Positions 1 through 12,491 of a DNA stretch of 64,000 nucleotides are shown one piece after another; position 1 is the first letter of the stretch; every line of letters starts with the position of its first letter. This DNA is from Pogonophryne albipinna (taxonomy: Eukaryota > Chordata > Actinopteri > Perciformes > Artedidraconidae). Both the position numbers and the translations under genes were made by a program. The DNA lies in contig CM053246.1 of NCBI GenBank assembly GCA_028583405.1, positions 9,499,867-9,563,866 of the forward strand, given 5' to 3'. The notes beneath the pieces are model-generated. The model did no database searches, was not told where the DNA came from, and saw nothing but the letters and a program-made list of their open reading frames with translations.

Positions 1-410
1 GTAATAAAAAAGCGAGTTGCAGTGACATTGATTTATTTGTATGGTCATATGATAAAATAACTATTTACATTATGTGTTGATATAATAAGGGTGTGCATTA
101 CAATCATTATTGGACAAATTCCTTGTTAAGTCATGCAAGGTGTTAAAAAATTGAAGAGAAATTGTTGCTCATCCATAGCAGAATACAATTATGTGCAGAA
201 TAAAATGTTCTGCAGACGATACAGGCCGACAGCTGCCAGAGGGGGCAATACTGGAAGCATGTGTAATCTGATCAGAATGAAACATGTCCACAAGTATCTC
301 AATTTATTGATTTGACAGAATGTATGTACTTATGTTGGACATGTAGCGCTGGCTCTTTCCATTTTCATCATCCACATTTCCTTAGCATGCTCCAAAGCTC
401 ACATTTAGGA
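1..410. other. AT-rich, nothing recognised
   Basis: No coding, splice or repeat signature was recognised in this stretch. Confidence 0.4.
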
Positions 411-490
411 GGTGTGTGGTGCAGTGGTCTAGTGCGTTGGTGTTCGGATCAGGGGAGCACAGGTTCAAACCCCACTGCAGTCAGCAACTA
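411..490 (+). repeat. tRNA-derived SINE head or tRNA pseudogene
   Basis: A box B-like GGTTCAAAC lies at 462-470 and a box A-like GCAGTGGTCTAGTGCG at 421-436. TGCAGTGG (420-427) can pair with CCACTGCA (472-479). Arm lengths do not make a good canonical tRNA, and AT-rich DNA follows, so a SINE head or decayed tRNA copy is likelier than a working tRNA gene. Confidence 0.5.
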
Positions 491-562
491 TTAATATGAA
501 ATTAAGATAAAAACAAGTACAACAAATATGATTAAAGAATGGTGAATGACACATTGTCTTCT

Positions 563-760
563 TCAGTGATTCTTAAGAATTTGAATTTGGAGTCTTAATT
601 TCTCCTTCTCCAGCTCAATTTTGTCATGTTCCGCTCTCAGTTTTGCGGTCTCCACTTCCACACGAACAATCTCTTTCTCCACCAGTTCCCGCTGTAGCTC
701 TGTAAAATCCCTCTTTCTTTTTCGGGGTGTGGGCATCATTTTGGATTCCTCTTGAGTCAT
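563..760 (-). pseudogene. Harbinger-type accessory (Myb/SANT-like) protein remnant, C-terminal coiled coil
   Basis: The 65-residue reading frame has a basic patch (PRKRKR near residue 11-16) followed by a strongly charged heptad-like stretch rich in E, K, L and V, which predicts a coiled coil. This layout resembles the C-terminal tail of the Myb/SANT-like DNA-binding proteins encoded by PIF/Harbinger transposons. No SANT domain is present upstream, so this is a fragment. It lies directly beside a terminus at 925-1176 shared with a MITE at 19.6-20.2 kb, which supports origin from one larger element. Family assignment is inference; a generic coiled-coil fragment cannot be excluded. Confidence 0.45.
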
Positions 761-924
761 CGCTGACGCTATGGGTGTGGGACTTCCCTCTTCTCTGCGG
801 TCCTCTGAGTCTGTAAAATTGCAAGTTACTGTCAGTTACTGTCAACCCTGTGATCCGCCATTGTTGTTGTTGTTGTTGTTGGCTAAACGCATCAGCAATG
901 ACGCGGGTGACGCGGGGGTGAGCA

Positions 925-1176
925 GGAGAGGTGGGGAGAAGCGGGGCTATGGCATCATCGTTATCAGGAAATGATCGTATAGGGCTTAAACGCGGAGCCG
1001 TTTGGCCCCCCAGAGCGTTTCGTCCGCAGGTCTACCCACCTTGGGAGCCGTTATCACAGGGCTGTCGGATCGGGCTCCGAATCTGCGGTTCCGTTCAGGC
1101 CTCGTGTGGACGAACCGTCCATACGATAGAGAACTGTAGCGGATATAACCCGTTTCGTCTCTGTGTAAACGTGGCC
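925..1176 (+). mobile_element. Right end of Harbinger-like DNA element (same family as 19611-20172)
   Basis: The stretch from the GGGGCTATGGC segment through ATCGTATAGG, GTTTGGCCCCCCAGAGCGTT and GGATATAACCCGTTTCGT aligns along its length with 19937-20172. It ends in GTGTAAACGTGGCC followed by TAA, matching the family terminus. No partner terminus was found to the left, so the copy is truncated. Confidence 0.7.
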
Positions 1177-1195
1177 TAAATAACTTAGCCCGTCT

Positions 1196-1250
1196 GTAGG
1201 GACTCTTCTGGAGTCCCTACTTAACCGCTAACTGAGCGGTTAGCGGTTAA
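1196..1250. repeat. Two adjacent short hairpins
   Basis: GTAGGGACTC (1196-1205) is inverted at 1211-1220 around a 5-nt loop. TTAACCGCTAA (1221-1231) is inverted at 1240-1250 around an 8-nt loop. Confidence 0.8.
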
Positions 1251-1797
1251 AATCCCGAAAATACCAAGTACTGTTGAGGTGCAAGACACTAGCTCTCCAC
1301 TGCTCCTAAAACCATGAGTTTTATGAGGATTTTGAGGGGCGGGAGCAGGGTTAGCCTCGTACATATCACACCAACAAGTACTGGTAGCTGGAGAGGCATC
1401 CTTGGGCAAGGCATTGAACCGAGAACTGCTCTTAACTGTCTGAACTTCTCCATAGATCCTCTCTTCTTAGACATATGTATGTTACTGTGCAAGTTTGTAT
1501 CGAGACGTATTGTGTTAAGGTACTGTGCATGTGTCTACCTGTGAAAAACTGAAGCAGCTTAGTTAAGAAGAAGCCTCATATGAATCCCCCGTCATTCATA
1601 TGTGGCTTCTTTTTCTTAAGTAAGTTGCTCCTCTTCCCTGCAGTTTTTACCTGCAGCATGCATCTATTTACTGCTAGTGCACCTATGATGGCACAATATT
1701 GCGAAGTGAAGTGCTGCAGTGCACAGGGTGTGGACATCATGCAGAAACTGCTGGAAGGCACCGTGCAAGAATAACTTTTATCCCCGGTGTTGTTACT
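1251..1797. other. Non-coding; one imperfect 67-nt foldback
   Basis: The only structure seen is an imperfect inverted repeat at about 1558-1624, with cores CATATGAAT and ATTCATATG and purine-rich AAGAAG outer arms. No coding evidence. Confidence 0.5.
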
Positions 1798-1832
1798 CTT
1801 GTGATCGAACCTATACTAGGTTCGATCACAAG
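1798..1832. repeat. Perfect 15-bp-arm hairpin
   Basis: CTTGTGATCGAACCT (1798-1812) is exactly inverted at 1818-1832 with loop ATACT. Confidence 0.9.
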
Positions 1833-2818
1833 TCACACTTTCGCTGACTTACTCTTCCCCTGGATTCTTTGATAGCTCCACCAAATCCTCCCTCCATTTT
1901 GCTCCTGTCCATTATTTTACAGAGTGGAGCTGCTTTGATGCCAGAAGATGTCTTTCTTTCCCTGTCTTTTTTGCATGAATACTCAAGTGAGCCCCGTCTT
2001 GACTTACTCCCACTCTGCTATCTCTCTCTATTAGTCACTCCCGCAATCTGCCCTGCAGTTGTGTTACAAGTCCCACTAAAGCCAATTAACGGAGCCAGAA
2101 ACAAATTCATAATTTGGCAAAAATGGCTCTTAAATTGAAATTTAAAAAAAATGTATGCGCTTCGAAACCCTGCTGATGAGTTCACACTTTTTTGCTGCTC
2201 CTCAGAGGGATGGAGAGGAGTGTATGCCCACTCATGCCCGAGAAGATGTGCACTGATATCAGCGTGCATGCACATAGACATATTGGGGGTTCATTCAGGC
2301 ACACAAAACATGGCTGTCATGTGGCTGTGTGCACTTTTTAACACCACACACTCTCACATGCTGTAGGCTGAGCTGGCAGGTATAGTGCTGTAACTTTTAA
2401 ACCCCATGTCTGATGAATTATTAAACCGAAACATAATGCAACTCTACTCCATTGGTGTGAAAGAACACCACATAGCAAAACAGCCCAAGGCTTCTTTACT
2501 GCGATAAGCATACTTCTGCTTCTTTTTATGTTATTACCCTCTTGTTTTTTATTTCTCTTTTTGCTTTCCCTTCTAACTCTGCTGTCAGTTTCTTCCCTCT
2601 TGTTGGAATAGTAACTTCTCTATCTTCTCCAACACACAACAAGATGCAGATGATAAACAAATGGATTGGCATTACCTTTTAATCAATAGAGAGAGGAAAC
2701 GGGGTCGCTCCTGGGGTGCTGTTGATGGAGAGAAGTTAGATGTTTGAGGGAAAACGCCTCGGAGACCGGAAGATTCGGGCCAACACACTCAGAGGCTATA
2801 CGTTGTTTGGGTGCCAGA
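1833..2818. other. Nothing recognised
   Basis: Unique-looking DNA without exon-like or transposon features that I could identify. Confidence 0.4.
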
Positions 2819-3673
<855 letters not shown>

Positions 3674-3677
3674 TTAA

Positions 3678-4408
3678 CCTGTTAAGCCCTGAGCCTGTTT
3701 TTCAGGTTCAGGCTCGAAAATGACATTCCCAGAACAAATGACCATATCTTCCCTTCTAAAAGGGGTAAATTAATCATCTTTTCTCAAAGCAAGGTTACAT
3801 CTGTGAGTTGGATGTAGAAAAGTCAGAATCAATATAGATGTTTTTATTTTTTTTTAAATTCAGATTGAACACAGTAAAAAAAAAAAAAATGATAGTGTCC
3901 GTCCAAAAAACAAAATTACTTATAGTGACAACCACCCTTGAATGATGGGATGGTAGACTAAAAGCTTTATGAATCCAAACTATAACATATAATAAGTACC
4001 CTGTATCAAGAGTGATGCAAAACAAGTGAAATTGTACCTTTTTAGAGAGATTTAGCAAAAAAAAACACTTCTGGGGTCATTTGGGTGGATTTGACCTATC
4101 TCTGGCCCCCCTTGTATTGGTCGATTTTGATGATTGACATCTCTTTTTAACCGCTAGAGCAAATAGAATTGAGAGGGGGTTCCACATACACACACACACG
4201 TTACCAAATAAGGAGTGAGAGTGACGCATAGCCAAAACTGACTTACGATGGCTACCATTAGCAGCTAATATTTATTCTCCGATTTTTACATAAAAATGGA
4301 ATTATAGATTATCAATAATTTTTTCAAAGTGACAGACACATTAGATTAACCTATGGATTAACCCTCAGCAGCATTGTTATTGTTGTAATGCCATTGAACA
4401 CGTTTGAA
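3678..4408 (+). mobile_element. piggyBac-like element, 5' part
   Basis: The left end reads CCTGTTAAGCCC directly after TTAA (3674-3677). The body (the CAGGCTCGAAAATGACATT segment, then 3860-4130, then 4235-4408) matches the fuller copy at 48024-49788. Homology stops at about 4408 and no right terminus follows, so the copy is 3'-truncated. No transposase reading frame remains. Confidence 0.75.
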
Positions 4409-5340
4409 TGCCATTGAATCTTCTTTAGTCTCTCTGTCTTCTTCCTGTTCATTACTCTCTCTCTCCTCTACTCTTTCTCTTTGTTCATTCTCTCCCTCGT
4501 TGTTCACTTTTTGCTCCTTCTCACTTGTCGCTCCTGCCAGTGAATTAAAAGCAATTCAGAAATTTAGTTCATTTCACTTGTTTGTTTGCATTATTGTTTT
4601 TTAAATCTGTTTTGTTTGATTCTCAAAAGAGAACAAAGATGTAAGCAATATTATGACATCATAACTGCAATAGATAGATGGGGTTATTAAGCCTACATTC
4701 TTTTGTGTGACTGTACCTGCAGTTCCTACCTGACTTCCATCACGTTCTCTCTCTCTCTTTCTCTCTGCCCGTCCTGTTTCTTCCTTACCAAAGCTGAGCT
4801 TCGACTGACGTAGTCTTTTCATTATATCTGAGTCAATGTAAAAAGAAAACAATACAATGTTATATCTTCAATGTTTTACTCAAATTGAAATGAAAGAAAA
4901 GCATTACAACGTTTGTTAAAAGGTAATCCTTCTGACATTGGATGAATGTACTTAACTTTAGCTCTCTAGCTAGTTTATTCACGCAATTTAAACCAAAGTA
5001 TAGCCTATAGCTGCAATATAAGTTAGTGTGCATGTTGTCGGACGTCCACTGACTAATGTAGAGCGTTCACACAGGATCTGCTGCTCCTATGATGTCCTGT
5101 GAGGAACAGAAACACAAGCAGCCCACTGGACTCAGATCTCTAGATACCTCATCACTCCTCCGCTGCTCCGATACAAGTCCGGGCTGCGATGGTTTGTTGA
5201 TATATGTCGTCTTCTTCTGCTTGCTTTAACCGATGCTACGTAGTTATGCAGCGCCCCCATCGGCAGTAAATGGAAGTACTACAAATAATCCCTTTTAGTG
5301 CAGTTATTTCACAAGTTTAGTTATATACACAGCTCGAAAA
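4409..5340. other. Non-coding; CT-rich tract
   Basis: A pyrimidine-rich stretch lies at about 4419-4530. Nothing else was identified. Confidence 0.45.
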
Positions 5341-5372
5341 AAAATTACCGAGGTCCGGACCTCGGTAATTTT
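5341..5372. repeat. Perfect 32-bp palindrome
   Basis: AAAATTACCGAGGTCC is followed immediately by its exact reverse complement, with no spacer. It sits about 40 bp left of a hAT insertion. Confidence 0.95.
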
Positions 5373-5412
5373 AAGTAAATACTGGACCAAAAACCTTAAT
5401 GATGGTCAATAT

Positions 5413-6197
5413 TAGAGATGTCCCGATCCGATCACGTGATCGGGGATCGGAGCCGATCACGTGATTTTCAAAAGATCGGAATCGGGAGAAAAAAATTGGG
5501 GATCGGGATTTTTTTTTTTTTTTAGAAAATATTACAAAACAAAAATGACCATGTTCATGTCTTAAAGTCATCCTGAGGCCTTAGTTTTGGTTTAACATTA
5601 CACAACATCATGTATGTGTTGCTTCTCTTGGGCTTGTTTTCATAGAACTGGTTGCTTATTTCTCTCAAATCTGGCAACAGAGTGGGCGCAGTGTCTAATA
5701 GTAGCAGTAAGCTAACGAGAGCTGGTGACTCGGGAGTCGGGACAGAGAAAATGTCAGGAGTTTGGAAGTATTATAAAATTGAAAGCAAAGGCAGTGTAAT
5801 AGCCAGATGCAATGTTTGCAAGGCGGAGGTTCCGCGTGGTGGAAAGAACAGAGCTACGTTCAACACGACCAATCTAATACGCCACCTGAGAAACAAACAC
5901 CAACAACAACACGACGAGTACACAGCGGCCACTCAGGTAACGGCACTGAAACAACGGACACTTTCAGAGACTTTTAAAAGGAAAGAGAAACTGCCCCAGA
6001 ACAGTGAAAAGGCCAAACAAATAACAGCCAAGATAGCTGAATTCATCGCGTTGGATGACCAGCCGTTATATGTTACCTTTTTTTCTCTTAATGCATTGCA
6101 TAAAGATCGGATCGGGAAAAATCGGTATCGGCAGATTGTCAAAATCAAATGATCGGAATCGGATGGGGAGCAAAAAAAGGTGATCGGGACATCCCTC
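5413..6197 (+). mobile_element. Non-autonomous hAT element, 785 bp, with perfect 8-bp target duplication
   Basis: The termini are TAGAGATGTCCCGATC on the left and GATCGGGACATCCCTC on the right. GTCAATAT flanks both sides (5405-5412 and 6198-6205). The 8-bp duplication and the YAGRG-type ends are hAT hallmarks. The interior keeps only the start of a transposase. Confidence 0.92.
5751..6152 (+). pseudogene. hAT transposase N-terminus with BED zinc finger (ZBED-like)
   Basis: The frame opens upstream at 5652, but the ATG at 5751 (MSGVWKYY) best fits the usual start just before a BED finger. C20, C23, H45 and H50 form a C-x2-C...H-x4-H set, and the aromatic WKYY start and the NTTNLIRHL segment are typical of ZBED/Ac-type hAT proteins, which bind transposon ends. 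After about residue 110 the frame runs into the element's 3' terminal sequence, so the RNase H-like catalytic domain (absent here) was lost by internal deletion. The product could at most bind DNA; expression is unknown. Confidence 0.75.
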
Positions 6198-6205
6198 GTC
6201 AATAT

Positions 6206-8394
6206 CATAGAAGACTCATTACTATGTCAAAGTTAAGTGCCAATGTTGTGTTAACATGTTTTTTGTACTGCCCCCAAGTGGCGAAAAAAAAACAGCCCCA
6301 CACATTCCATGCCTTAATTTGCATACTTCTGTACTTACCCATGCCGTTGTTTGTGTCCCAATGCAGCGTTTGGCTAAATAAATCCACTATGGTGAACTCA
6401 TAAAGGTCGAAAAGTTGAGTATGAAATACTGAACACTTCTCGCACGCAAGATTCGCCATCTTGGCTGCAAAACCAAGGACCAGCCACAATTTGGTTTGCT
6501 TTATCAAACACATAAAAGGTCAACTTGATTTGCGTCTACACTATATAAAGGTAACAACATGTTGGAAAAAAAACAACCGTTAACTCTTTTGGAAATTTGA
6601 GCAGTTTGGAATGATTTACTACTGTGACGATAACGTTGCTAGCTAGATAGCTCACAGCAGCTATCGTCACTTCCGGTGAGGGAACAGAAGTGGAGTGCAC
6701 TTTGAGACAACACAAACTTTCACACACTGTGCAGGTGTTCTAAGTGTGCAACATGTTAGTGTACTTAGGAAAGTCCAAATTGAGACTCAACTCGTAACAT
6801 TGACATTATTAGCCTTAGGACCACCATGCTTCAATATTAAACTCTTTTGCTGAAAATGTACAACATTTTATTTAGTTTTTTCTTGACAAGGTTAAACAAC
6901 GCTTGACCCCAATGGTTAGAACACTGCAAGGTTGAATTTGGTTTGATCCCTTTTTTATGGTTTATTTTTTTGCTTTGTGTATTGTGCCCGACTTTACTTT
7001 TTGTCTTATCTTGGGGTCTTATCCATCTTTGACCAAATACATTTTCTTCTTTGGTTCGATAAAGTTAAATCCGCTATGCTTTGATGCCAATAAAGCACCT
7101 GTGTGGGTTGCCCATTGCTGTGTAGGGTATTCATATAATCCAACAGCTGCTTATTATAAAAAAATATCTTCAATTGTAAATTCCTTATCTTTTTGTGGTG
7201 TACCACATTTTATTTTAAGTTGCAAAATAGTTGCCACTTATGTTACAAAAAACTGGTAGCGCTAACAGTCAGTTCATGTGTTAGCATTGACAAGAGTTAA
7301 TGCCAAGTGCTATGTAGAGCAAATGATCCATCAGGGACACAGGGTGATTTTGTTGTCTGTGTTCTCATCACTTCAAATCAGGGACAGTCTCCAAAAACCT
7401 GCTGCATTTCTCACTTCCTTTGCAATGCACACTTCAATTGACTCCGCATGGCTCTTTGAGTTAGCAGCAGCACCATATGTTTCCTAGGAGCACAAAGAAC
7501 ATTCTTTTCATGGCGCTTTCCACTCTTTTCTTTCTCATGTTTTTCGTCTTCTTTTTCACATGTTCTTCCCTCTCATATCCCATGACCTCAACCTTCCCTT
7601 ATTTCTTCTACTGATCTCCTTCCTTTTTCCTATTATTCGTCTTTCATTATTTTATCCTGACACCTTGCCCTCTTCTTTCTTATCTTTGTTTCTTCATCCT
7701 TAATCTTCACCACCTTTTTATCTTCTACCTCCATACCCCTTCTCTCATCAATTTCCCATATATGTATTGCGTATGCATGAATATTCATACTGTACTCTAC
7801 ATACTGGAATCAAGTTATTATACTTTGTCTCTGCTCTTGTCAATGTTCTGTGATATCTGTAAAATAAACTAGTTGGAGTAGTGTAACTTGAGGACATGTA
7901 ACATAGATTAATTCTAACAGACCTGCAATATTTTTGCTGACGAACACATCGAAACCAAGGCGAGACAAGCTTTTATACAAACACAGCAATATGTAGCCAC
8001 TTGGCCTGAAAGGCTGAGGGACTTCCTGAAGGGCGCAGCAGCAATTCAGCATCTGGTTAAAATACTATGAATATCCACTGTCCACAACTTAAACACTCCC
8101 GAAATATAATATTCACAATGTAAATGTCAGCCTGTGTGTGTATTGTGGCCATCTTAAGGTCAATAAAAGGGCACATTTACAATTTACAAGAGAAAACACA
8201 CAAACATTCCCAACATTCACTTTTGTTCCACGACATAAAATACATCAGTAAATACCCCACTAGTGAATGTCTGAAGCTTCTATGTGTCATGAAAACAGTG
8301 GTTGCTAACAATTGACTAAATCAACGTCATCACGCAACACAAGTCCGCCTTTAGCTTAGCGATAATGTTGAGCATCTGTGCGACCATGCTGATT
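6206..8394. other. Long unassigned stretch
   Basis: No convincing exon or transposon termini. A TTTCTTC-type pyrimidine-rich region lies at about 7500-7750, and a GTGACGATA/TATCGTCAC inverted pair near 6617-6671. Confidence 0.4.
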
Positions 8395-8522
8395 GCATTA
8401 AAAAATCACAAAGTGGTGTTAATATTTGGAGATTATCCTGTTTAACAAAACATGATAGGTATCATAGACGTTTGTTGGCAACAAAGCTTATTTTCTGCAA
8501 TATACCAAAATCAAATGAGGAA
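8300..8522 (-). repeat. Dispersed family X, copy 1 (reverse)
   Basis: Read in reverse, it contains TATATTGCAGAAAATAAGCT, then ACGTCTATGATACC, then GGATAATCTCCA. The same order occurs at 32035-32300, 48690-48830 and 60100-60380. No termini or coding content are visible. Confidence 0.65.
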
Positions 8523-9014
8523 ATCACATTAGCTCTTCTTTATTCATAGACTATAACAGAAGCAACTATTGGCCACAGCTGTTCCTGTGTGTGCAGTAAC
8601 ATGTCAAAGTTCATTCCACAACTCCACCAGTTTCTTCTCCTTTTCCATAGTTCAGAGAACCGAGACAAATGTAGAAACGTATTCAGACCTTTTAGACTAA
8701 AAGCAAAAATATCAATTTAAAGATATAATATTGTTATTCCATTTCCCAATGCTATTAGCCATGTGCTAACGAGTAGCACATGGAGTGGGACCTCATATGA
8801 TATCATTCACACAACTTTACATAAAGCCCATATTGGTTGTTGAGAATCTCCACATCACTGAACTTCCCTTTTTGCATGAGCTGAGAAAAGAAATACGATA
8901 ATACAAGTTGAATTTGATTGGAAAGTCAAGACTATTGGTATGTTAAAATATAAGATATTTTATTTTATTTTAAGAGTAGCCTACATACAAAATAGGGGAA
9001 AGTAGAAGGTCAAT
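8523..9014. other. Nothing recognised
   Basis: One short foldback (TGTGCTAACGAGTAGCACA near 8763-8781); otherwise no identifiable feature. Confidence 0.4.
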
Positions 9015-10333
9015 GATAGAAATATAGAATAGAAAATATCAAGAAGATACTGTAGTGATCTCTACAATAAAATAGTTTAGTGCAGGACGTCCAAATATAT
9101 TAATAGGAGGATGTGCAAAACAGACAAACTAATAAGGCTTTATTTAAACATTAAATAATACTTTAAGGTCTTCTTTTGAATAAGAAAAAAACGTTGGGGT
9201 TATCCACAGATAAATATGAAGTCTGACAAAGTACTTAACGTCTAATATATTGCATAGTTTATTTTGGCACTTGACAATCACCTTCCCTGAATTTGACTCA
9301 GGTGTAACTAAAGTCTGATTTAAGGGTTGTATATATTTCACATCATTAATCAGAATCTGCAAAGTAACTAAAATAAATGTAGTGGAGTAAAAATACCAGG
9401 TTAACCTCTGAATTGGAGTGGAGTAGAACAAAGTAGTATGCTGCTGTAACAAAAACATTTCCCAACTTGGGATCAATAAAGTATATCTTATCTTATCTTA
9501 AGATGATCGATGGCTACTGCCATATTTGCAAAATTTGCCTCTGAACCTTGACAAGTGCATGTTTCAGGCTGATAAATTAACAACAGGAGGGGTTACTGAT
9601 ATAAGACCAGTTATTAAATAAAGCTCTTCTGACCTTAGCTGTCATGTTGGTATGTTAATGCTGCCCATTATGGACACAAGCAATTTTCACCCATTTATTA
9701 ATTATATGTTTTAAATTTGAGTGTTTCCTATCCCCTAAACCTCTAGGGGTGTACACAGTTTAATACTGGTAACTTCTAATTATGTGATATACGAAAACGT
9801 CTTTTAAAACTACAATTCCCCGTAGAGACGTGCCATAGAACATGTTGCGAAACACAATTAGCCAGCATGTGTAGTTCTGGGGGGTGGGGCTGGACCCGTT
9901 CGAATCCAGTTTTAGATTTAGATTTAGTCTGCCATGGTTTCATTCCATTTCAAAGAGCTGTTTGAAGCTTGGCGTAACCTTGGCGCACTGCCACTCCACC
10001 ATTAAATCACAGAGCTTGAGGACTAATTACGGGGTTTGTCAAGCAAAGCGGATGTTGTAGTCCCAAACGATAGCTGAGGATTATGGGTAGTGTAGTGTCT
10101 TCGGCCATCCTAAACTACCAAAAAACTATTTGTTTCTCCGAATCGAAGGTTAAAAACACAAAAGTACTCTACACAATTTAAACCAATCAATGTTGTGTAA
10201 TTAACAAGGATAAACTGATGTTTTTTTGTGGATGAGTAGAGCAGATATCACTGTAAAATAATTTTGACAGTGAGGGGAATCCTTCCGATTTTATTATGAA
10301 AACTTCGAGACCGGAAATACTGTTTTCACCCCG
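9015..10333 (+). repeat. Left arm of long inverted duplication (partner 43697-44925)
   Basis: Read as reverse complement, the blocks 9017-9270, 9271-9435 and 9890-10333 match 44660-44915, 44080-44240 and 43697-44060 in collinear order. About 450 bp at 9436-9890 is absent from the partner and includes a LINE-tail-like segment (GGGATCAATAAAGT followed by repeated TATCT near 9468-9500). No coding content. Confidence 0.8.
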
Positions 10334-11156
10334 TGAGGGTTGACGCCAACTTTACATGGACGCTGCCGTCAATAGAAATGAATAGGGGAAAGACGTAGTA
10401 TATACACATTCTCCTGATGAGACCTCTAATCATCTTCGTAATATCTATCAAACTATAGATCCTACACATTCACTGGACCTGGATTCTAAAAGTACAATAT
10501 ACACTTCTCGCCAGAAATCGAATCAAAAAGCATTGTAATGGCCAAACTATTCTACAATTTAGGATTTTCCAGAGAGGGTTATTTGTGGATATAATACCCT
10601 CCGGAGTGTTTGCAATTGCCGCAAATTGTTGTTTCTTACACGACCACTAGAGGTGCTAAACTTTAAAACGTGACAATAGGTCGTAATAAGCTGCTGAACA
10701 ATCGACCTATTTGGTCGTTTTTTGGAGGAGGACAGGCTACATTTGGGCCCAAAAATAATTTTTGCCATTAAATGACATTGGGAAAGAGATGTCTTTAAAT
10801 CAGAGTTTAATTTTTTTAAAGCTAAATCAACTAACCAGCACAAACACTTGTATAGCCCTTATTTTAATCATAAGGGAGTAATTGTTGTAAAATGGGGTTA
10901 GAGTTATTTTCTCTTTCCATTCATTTGACTGAGCCAAGAGCAGGAGATCAGTGCAAGGCTTAAGGAAAACTGAAGTGCACTAGCTCTATGGGCCAAGTTA
11001 AGGGTACTTTTTAAAATGTAAGCCCTACGCTGCATCCAATTCTTGTTATACATCCATTGGTCAAACAAACAAAAAAATTCACCCAGGAGACCAGGTTCGT
11101 GTTTTTTTTGTTTTGTTTGTTTAGTCAAATGTTGACTTTAAATGTAAATCAATCAC
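10334..11156. other. Nothing recognised
   Basis: No exon or transposon features were identified before the TTAA at 11157-11160. Confidence 0.4.
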
Positions 11157-11236
11157 TTAAAGGGGACCTATCATGCAAAATGTACTTTTGTACGTCTTTT
11201 ATATATGTGTCCCCGGTGTATCAGGGAACTCACCAA

Positions 11237-12011
11237 TGGCGCGTTTCCACTGCAGCGGGTAGCTCGCTTTAAGCGTGCCGAGCCGTGCGGGGCCCGTTTT
11301 TGGTTGCGTTTCCACTTGGCCTAGTTTTGGCCCGGGGCTACTTTTTCACCTTTTTTCTGGCCCGACTAAATCGTGGTTCTAGGGCCAGGAACAACCAGGC
11401 TGAGTCGGGCTGAGTATGCAAAACTAGAGAGAGAATCGCTAGCAAGGGGGCTACAACTACAACAAGATGAACATATTTGACCGTGATTTAATTGTAATAC
11501 ACGTTTCAAAATGATGCCGAAGTAACAACATACTGATACCGGTTAGTAAAAACCATGAATTAATGCTTTGACAAGTCTGCAGACAGACGGCAGGCAAAAA
11601 AACCTTTTAAAATGCGTGCTTTCTAAATGGAGCTTGGCTAAGCTAACGTTATATATGCTCCGACCGTCCACACTCACAGCAACGGCCTATACAGACATAA
11701 ATAAACCAGCGACTGTATTCGCCATGACACAGGCAGTCTGTAGTTTGTACTTGTTTAACTTTTGTCTAGTTTCTGAACAGATATGAAGAGCTGTGAGCTC
11801 TGAGTGCTAAGAGCTAATGGCTGTGTTGTTGTTTGGGGCGCTCATTGAAGATGACGTCACGGCTCCGCCTACACTGCGTTACTATAGTAACTACCCCAGT
11901 TCCTAAACTGTAATGGAAGCGCAGCATTAAAGTGAGCCGGGCCTAATAAGGCCTAACCAAACCGAGCAAGGCCGAGCGAGGCCGAGTGAGGCCTGCAGTG
12001 GAAACGCGCCA
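11237..12011. mobile_element. Nested MITE with perfect 19-bp terminal inverted repeats
   Basis: TGGCGCGTTTCCACTGCAG at the left is exactly inverted at the right end. CAA flanks both sides, a 3-bp duplication consistent with PIF/Harbinger insertion. The ends are GC-rich with many GGCC/GGCCGAG motifs. No reading frame of note. Confidence 0.82.
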
Positions 12012-12491
12012 CAAGTGTCAGAAAACACAACCCTCTCTCTTTTCCTCCATACCCAAATCTCTAAAAACGGGGCTGCAACGAATCTGATACAGACTGATAC
12101 AGATTTGAAAATTCTTTGACGTCAGGAACGAGGAGCTCCGCCTATATGGCCAACTCTCCACCTATCAGGGGAATGTGGGGTTGCGCCACGGCTGGCCATT
12201 GCCACTCGAAAGCGCTGGAGATGCTGTAGTACATATGCCAGGCCTGTAAGTGGCGCTGTAGTCTGCCACAAAATCAGCGAAGAAGACTTCCCGTGCATGT
12301 TGGCTCTTTTTCTACCTCCCCGACGAGGCAATAAACTTGCTAGGCAAGGCAAGTTTATTTATATAGCACCTTTCAACACAAGGCAATTCAAAGTGCTTTA
12401 CAAAAAACGAAAGACATTAAGAAAATGGCATTTAAAATCAGTCATTAAAAAGAAAAGATAATAAAATAAACATTAAAAGAAAAAATACAAG

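Noticed and set aside
411..490. Functional tRNA gene
   Set aside because: Box B is good, but the anticodon and acceptor stems do not form a canonical cloverleaf and no terminator-like T run follows closely.
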